Shown: in pieces, positions 19,660-23,019 of the stretch
Position numbering within the stretch: the stretch's first letter is position 1
How the letters are laid out: each line of letters starts with the position of its first letter
Source of the DNA: a virus
DNA: 23,019 nucleotides
Virus record (IMG/VR): IMGVR_UViG_3300025098_000308
Location: 1 to 23,019 of that record
Reading direction: 5' to 3' (one strand)
The notes under the pieces: model-generated
The model's input: only the letters and a program-made list of their open reading frames with translations
Told to the model about the DNA's origin: nothing
Databases searched by the model: none
Program-made: the position numbers and the translations under genes

Positions 19660-20507
19660 TGTTAGATACAAAAAGATTAATAAACCTAGATGAAAGTTTA
19701 CTATTTGATATAGGTTATGAAAAGACAAGATTACCTAGTAAAAAATATGTTATGAATGTTAATGAAGATATACCTATTGGAATAGTAGGCAAGAGTTTTA
19801 ATACTACATCACATAAAATATTCATAAATGGTGTAGAGAATGTGATAAAAGAAAATAGGACACCATACGAATTAGAAAATGCTAAAGTTAAGGTGTCTAC
19901 TGCTAAAGATAATGCAGTAATAATAGCTGATATAACTTTACCTAATGTTACTACTAAAATAACTACTGATAAGCATACAACTACCATTGCTGAACGTATC
20001 ATAGCATTACATGGAGTTGATGGTAGTATGTCTAATCAAGTATTTTTTGGTGCAATAGATTTCTTTTGTACTAATGGTCAGATAAGAGGTGAATATGATA
20101 AAGTTAGACGTAAAAACACATCTAATTTTAACATAGATACATTCATAGATGAATTACAAAATGCTAAACAAGATTTTTATGCACAATCTCAAAAGCTACA
20201 ATCATGGGCTAACATTAAATTAGATGGTGTAGATGTCGCAGAAATCATTAAGAACATAGTTAAATCAGATAGGAAAGCTGAAAAAATGACTAGCCTATAC
20301 TATAATGAGGTAGCCAATAGAGGTAGTAATGTATTCTCTTTATATTCAGCATTTACTAACTACTCTAGCTATGCTGATGAAAGGAATGGATTTAGCCTAA
20401 AGAATATGGGAAATGATACTGAAAGTTTATCTATGTGGAATAGAGAACAAGAGGTAAGCAAATGGATATCATCTAATGAGTTTAAGAAACTTGAATTAGT
20501 TGCATAA
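19659..20507 (+). CDS. DUF932 family protein (phage/plasmid-like)
   Basis: The 282-residue product starts at 19659, with CAGGAG 8 bases upstream. The central landmarks of DUF932 are clear: MSNQVFFGAIDFFCTNGQI (about 124-142), a Lys/Glu/Asn helical region, and NVFSLYSAFTNYSSYADE near 230-247. DUF932 proteins are widespread in phages and plasmids, have no settled function, and are thought to act early, perhaps in DNA metabolism. From this gene on, base composition rises toward 30% GC and the sequence becomes much more family-like than upstream genes. No part is missing. Confidence 0.85.
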   Translation: MLDTKRLINLDESLLFDIGYEKTRLPSKKYVMNVNEDIPIGIVGKSFNTTSHKIFINGVENVIKENRTPYELENAKVKVSTAKDNAVIIADITLPNVTTKITTDKHTTTIAERIIALHGVDGSMSNQVFFGAIDFFCTNGQIRGEYDKVRRKNTSNFNIDTFIDELQNAKQDFYAQSQKLQSWANIKLDGVDVAEIIKNIVKSDRKAEKMTSLYYNEVANRGSNVFSLYSAFTNYSSYADERNGFSLKNMGNDTESLSMWNREQEVSKWISSNEFKKLELVA

Positions 20508-20514
20508 CTAACAC

Positions 20515-20558
20515 TTGACAAGTAGATTATAATGGGATAGTCTACTTGTATAACTAAA
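20515..20558 (+). promoter_or_regulatory. Hairpin-leader element, copy B
   Basis: TTGACA (20515-20520) starts the element; ACAAGTAGA (20518-20526) pairs with TCTACTTGT (20541-20549), 9 bp, around a 14-base loop that again starts TTATAATG and ends TAG. TATAACTAAA (20549-20558) and AAAGGA (20561-20566) lead to the start at 20574. A -10 at 17 bases from TTGACA would be TAGTCT, a weak match. Confidence 0.72.
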
Positions 20559-20573
20559 TGAAAGGAAAATAAA

Positions 20574-20771
20574 ATGACAATAAAAGAATTAATTAAACAC
20601 TTATCAAGATACAATGAGAATACAAGATTAGATTTTATGTACACTAATGATGCTTTAGCTGATACACAATTTGATATTCCATTAAAGCTAATAGGAGTTA
20701 TAGGTAGTGGAGATACTACTGAAAATTGTGATATTAAATATTTAGAATTAGGATTAATTGAGGAGAAATAA
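20574..20771 (+). CDS. Small conserved phage protein, 65 aa
   Basis: AAAGGA precedes the ATG by 7 bases. The product begins MTIKELIKHLSRYNENTRLD, then DFMYTNDALADTQFDIP and ends IKYLELGLIEEK. It resembles the many small phage proteins with an N-terminal TIKELI..L...... D..V pattern, function unknown. It has a hairpin-leader element of its own and begins a tight run with the nucleotidase (one base between this stop and the next ATG). Confidence 0.65.
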   Translation: MTIKELIKHLSRYNENTRLDFMYTNDALADTQFDIPLKLIGVIGSGDTTENCDIKYLELGLIEEK

Positions 20772-20772
20772 A

Positions 20773-21276
20773 ATGACAGTTAAAAGAAAAGTTTATGTAG
20801 ACATGGATGGTGTCATAGCTGATTTCTTTAAAGCACTAGAAATAAAGTATGGTGTACAACATTGGAAAGACATAAACATAGCACAATCAATATCAGAATT
20901 AAAAGGTACTGATTTCTTTGGAACAATACCTAAGTTTGAAACAAGTGATAAGCTGATTAGTCATATAGATAAACTAACTAAAGGAGAATGGATTATACTT
21001 TCATCTCCATTAAGATATGACAATAAGAACTCAGCATTTTGGAAAAGACATTGGCTAGATAAGCATAATTATAATCCAAGTGATGCTATCTTTACAGGTA
21101 GGAAAGAAAAGTATGCCATTAATAGAGCATACACTAAAGGTAACATCTTAATTGATGACAAGCCTGACAACATTCAGAAATGGATTGATAAAGGTGGGAT
21201 AGGTATACTATACCAAGCTAATCAAGATAGCTTAGACTACTTGTATGACAGATTAGAAAAATATTACAAGGAGTAG
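20773..21276 (+). CDS. 5'(3')-deoxyribonucleotidase-like HAD phosphatase (NT5C type)
   Basis: I start it at ATG 20773, with GAGGAG about 8 bases upstream, rather than at a TTG five codons earlier. The 167-residue product has all HAD motifs: VDMDGVIAD (Asp10 nucleophile, Asp12 acid/base), IILSSPL (Ser77/Ser78), TGRKEKYA (Lys111 or Lys113) and ILIDDKPDN (Asp128, Asp129). The pattern matches the NT5C nucleotidase family, which removes phosphate from (deoxy)nucleoside monophosphates. In phages it may adjust nucleotide pools, for instance by removing a competing dNMP. The gene sits just before the cytosine methyltransferase in a coupled run. The substrate cannot be read from sequence. Confidence 0.85.
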   Translation: MTVKRKVYVDMDGVIADFFKALEIKYGVQHWKDINIAQSISELKGTDFFGTIPKFETSDKLISHIDKLTKGEWIILSSPLRYDNKNSAFWKRHWLDKHNYNPSDAIFTGRKEKYAINRAYTKGNILIDDKPDNIQKWIDKGGIGILYQANQDSLDYLYDRLEKYYKE

Positions 21277-21281
21277 TTGAC

Positions 21282-21395
21282 ATGGATGAAGAAGAGTTAT
21301 ATAACTTATTTGAAGATACGATGAAAGAGTTTGATAAACAATTTTTACCTAACGAAGAAATACCAATAGGAGATAAAGACAATGGTAATAGCTAG
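21282..21395 (+). CDS. Acidic microprotein, 37 aa
   Basis: AAGGAG ends 8 bases before the ATG at 21282; it overlaps the methyltransferase start by 14 bases. The product begins MDEEELYNLFEDTMKEFDKQ and ends EEIPIGDKDNGNS, giving a strongly acidic single helix. It could be a coupling leader for the methyltransferase or a small inhibitor peptide. The good ribosome site is the main support. Confidence 0.5.
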   Translation: MDEEELYNLFEDTMKEFDKQFLPNEEIPIGDKDNGNS

Positions 21396-22578
21396 TATTT
21401 TTAATGGATATGGTGGTGGTATGTTAGCTAGTATAAAAGCAAGTATACCTATAACTAAGTATTATTATTCAGAAATAGATAAGTATGCTAACATAGTAAT
21501 GGATGCTAACTTTCCTGATGCAATACCAATAGGAGATGTAACTAAAGTTGATGCTAGTAGTTTCAATCACGATGTTGATATCCTAATGGGAGGTAGTCCA
21601 TGTCAAGGATTTTCATTTGCAGGAAAACAATTAAACTTTAATGATGAACGTAGTAAATTATTCTTTGAGTTTATTAGATTAAGAGATGAACTAAAGCCTA
21701 AGTATATACTGTTAGAGAATGTTAGGATGTCTAAACAATCTCAAGATGTTATATCAGAATACATGGGATTTGAATGTCAAGCATTAAATTCTAGTAAACT
21801 ATCTGCACAAAATAGATATAGGTTGTATTGGTTTGGTGTACTAGTCAATGGTAAGTATGAGCAAATTCGTATTGCTGATATGATTGATAAAGGAATAGTT
21901 ATGCAAGACATATTAGAAGATGGTTATGCTACTGAAGAGATGACTAATGCTGATGGTAAATCTCATTGCCTTACTGCTAGATATAATGGTGCAGTATGGT
22001 GGAATAGTATTGAACGTAAGCAACGTACTATGGTACTGAAAGATAATCCTACAGTATCTAAAGATGGATTGATTAGAGTTGGTACTGCTGATTTAAGAGG
22101 GCATGACAGTATCAAAAGAGTTTATGCTCAAGAGGGTAAAGCACCTACCTTAACTACGATGCAAGGTGGTCATAGAGAGCCTAAAGTTGCAGTAGGTAGG
22201 ATAGTGAATAGAAGATTAGATGAGCATGGTACTAGGAAAGATGACCAACTAGATTTACCATTTACAAGACAGTTAGAAGTTAGGGAAGATGAGAAATCTA
22301 ATTGTCTAACTACTGTACAAAAAGATAATGTAGTAGTATCTAAAGATATGTGGAGAAAGCTAACACCTTTAGAATGTGAAAGATTACAAACCTTACCTGA
22401 CAACTACACTAATCATGTATCTAATAGTCAAAGATACAAGATGATTGGTAATGGATGGACAGTTGATGTGATTGCACATATACTGCAAGGTGTATTGATA
22501 ATTGAAAAGTACGATAGTGATATGACTAAGATAAAAGAATGGCACAAAATGTATAACAATAACAAGGAGTTAGTATGA
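21382..22578 (+). CDS. DNA (cytosine-5) methyltransferase
   Basis: A 398-residue enzyme transferring methyl from S-adenosylmethionine to C5 of cytosine. Motif I is IFNGYGGGMLASIKA (about 6-20), motif IV GGSPCQGFSFAG (70-81, catalytic Cys74), motif VI LLENVR (110-115), motif VIII QNRYRLYWFGV (143-153), motif IX RKLTPLECERLQTLPDNY (about 325-342) and motif X MIGNGWTVDVIAHIL (354-368). All catalytic motifs are intact. The recognition region (about 180-320) holds three related segments: KSHCLTARYNGAVW, KAPTLTTMQGGHREPK and KSNCLTTVQKDNVVV. No partner restriction gene is seen, so it is probably an orphan methylase used against host restriction or for phage regulation. The start overlaps the acidic microprotein by 14 bases, with AGGAGA upstream. 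Confidence 0.93.
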   Translation: MVIASIFNGYGGGMLASIKASIPITKYYYSEIDKYANIVMDANFPDAIPIGDVTKVDASSFNHDVDILMGGSPCQGFSFAGKQLNFNDERSKLFFEFIRLRDELKPKYILLENVRMSKQSQDVISEYMGFECQALNSSKLSAQNRYRLYWFGVLVNGKYEQIRIADMIDKGIVMQDILEDGYATEEMTNADGKSHCLTARYNGAVWWNSIERKQRTMVLKDNPTVSKDGLIRVGTADLRGHDSIKRVYAQEGKAPTLTTMQGGHREPKVAVGRIVNRRLDEHGTRKDDQLDLPFTRQLEVREDEKSNCLTTVQKDNVVVSKDMWRKLTPLECERLQTLPDNYTNHVSNSQRYKMIGNGWTVDVIAHILQGVLIIEKYDSDMTKIKEWHKMYNNNKELV

Positions 22579-22817
22579 CAAACGAAAGTAGATATATGTT
22601 GGCATTGGTTAATATATTATATTACCAAGTAATAAATATGAGTAAAGAAGAAATACAACCTACATTATTCTTTGATGAAGAAACTACAGATAAGTGGACA
22701 CTTAAACAATGTCGTATACAATATGTCAAAGACCAACTAGAATTTATTCGTGATGGTAATCTTGATGATGAGAGTAAAGAAACTTGGAACACAGTATTTA
22801 AAAAGGAGTGTGTATAA
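22575..22817 (+). CDS. Hypothetical protein, 80 aa
   Basis: The ATG overlaps the methyltransferase stop (ATGA), with AAGGAG 5-6 bases upstream. The product begins MTNESRYMLALVNILYYQVI, then IQPTLFFDEETTDKWTLKQC, and ends with YVKDQLEFIRDGNLDDES and a Trp/Lys-rich tail. It is helical and acidic. I do not recognise it. Tight coupling to the methyltransferase makes a related early or middle role likely. Confidence 0.65.
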   Translation: MTNESRYMLALVNILYYQVINMSKEEIQPTLFFDEETTDKWTLKQCRIQYVKDQLEFIRDGNLDDESKETWNTVFKKECV

Positions 22818-23017
22818 TGGGAGAATTTAAAGACAGATATTACAAGCAGTTAGAGGGATTCAAGATAAAAAAATTCTTAGGCATAGATGCAGAGGGATTC
22901 CCTGAGTTTATACTAACTAAACCTAAGTATGAAGACGTTAAGATAGCAGTAAGTTCTGACCCTGAGGGTAATAGTGGTGGGTTCTTATTTATAAATAGTG
23001 CAGAGGAGATAAACTAA
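22817..23017 (+). CDS. Small conserved phage protein, 66 aa
   Basis: I start at ATG 22817 (AAGGAG about 9 bases upstream; overlaps the previous TAA), not at the GTG three codons before. The product begins MGEFKDRYYKQLEGFKIKKF, then GIDAEGFPEFILTKPKYEDV, and ends VSSDPEGNSGGFLFINSAEE. The segment S.DPEGN.GGF.F is one I recall in small phage proteins of unknown function. Its stop overlaps a further ATG at the very end of the window. Confidence 0.68.
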   Translation: MGEFKDRYYKQLEGFKIKKFLGIDAEGFPEFILTKPKYEDVKIAVSSDPEGNSGGFLFINSAEEIN

Positions 23018-23019
23018 TG
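23017..23019 (+). CDS. Start codon of the next gene (rest outside the window)
   Basis: The last three bases are ATG, overlapping the previous TAA (TAATG), with GAGGAG about 8 bases upstream. This is the same coupling seen throughout, so a further gene very likely starts here. Nothing of its product is visible. Confidence 0.5.

Noticed and set aside
21382-22817. Restriction-modification system
   Set aside because: Only the methyltransferase is visible; the flanking small proteins show no nuclease motif, so an orphan methylase is the safer call.

Overview
The window looks like part of a tailed double-stranded DNA phage (Caudoviricetes), most likely a podovirus-like marine phage of a low-GC host. 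This rests on the late gene set: terminase small and large subunits, portal, scaffold, major capsid, T4-type lysozyme and holin. It also rests on a dense run of small basic proteins of types I associate with uncultured marine phages. The host (for example a SAR11/SAR116-like alphaproteobacterium) is inference only. I saw no integrase, tRNA, rRNA, insertion sequence or CRISPR array.

The window has two divergent arms that meet at a non-coding hub, 15159-15969. The left arm (1-15152) is entirely on the minus strand. Read in the direction of transcription it runs: a small possible regulator, a small exported-type protein, a row of Lys/Arg-rich small proteins including an HNH-like one, several small membrane proteins, a holin, an Arg/Pro-rich protein, lysozyme, TerS, a helix-turn-helix-like protein, TerL, portal, an 880-residue mosaic virion protein, scaffold, and finally the major capsid gene, which runs off the window edge. 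Nearly every junction is a 1-4 base stop/start overlap (TAATG or ATGA), so the arm reads as one translationally coupled late operon. A perfect consensus sigma70-type promoter in the hub (TTGACA-17-TATAAT) points into it. A second TTGACA promoter lies just before the capsid gene.

The right arm (15970-23019) is entirely on the plus strand. Its first 3.3 kb is extremely AT-rich (one line I counted is about 22% GC) and encodes Asn/Lys/Ile-rich proteins. From about 19.6 kb the base composition rises to roughly 30% GC and recognisable phage genes appear: a DUF932 protein, a 5'-nucleotidase of the HAD/NT5C type, a C5-cytosine DNA methyltransferase and small conserved proteins. I take this as the early/middle region.

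The most unusual feature is in the AT-rich part. Nearly every intergenic gap from 16630 to 20573 carries a 9-13 bp inverted repeat, often with TTGACA built into an arm. Five of the gaps then continue with a shared leader, TATAAC(T/A)AA followed by AAAGGA and the start codon. Two copies differ by a compensatory change in the stem. Two other hairpins are near copies of each other. Other points of interest are a 32-residue Cys-rich microprotein hidden in a gene overlap, a DUF1289-like Cys4 frame with no canonical start codon, a recurrent K-x-G-G motif across many late proteins, and a methyltransferase whose recognition region contains three related segments.
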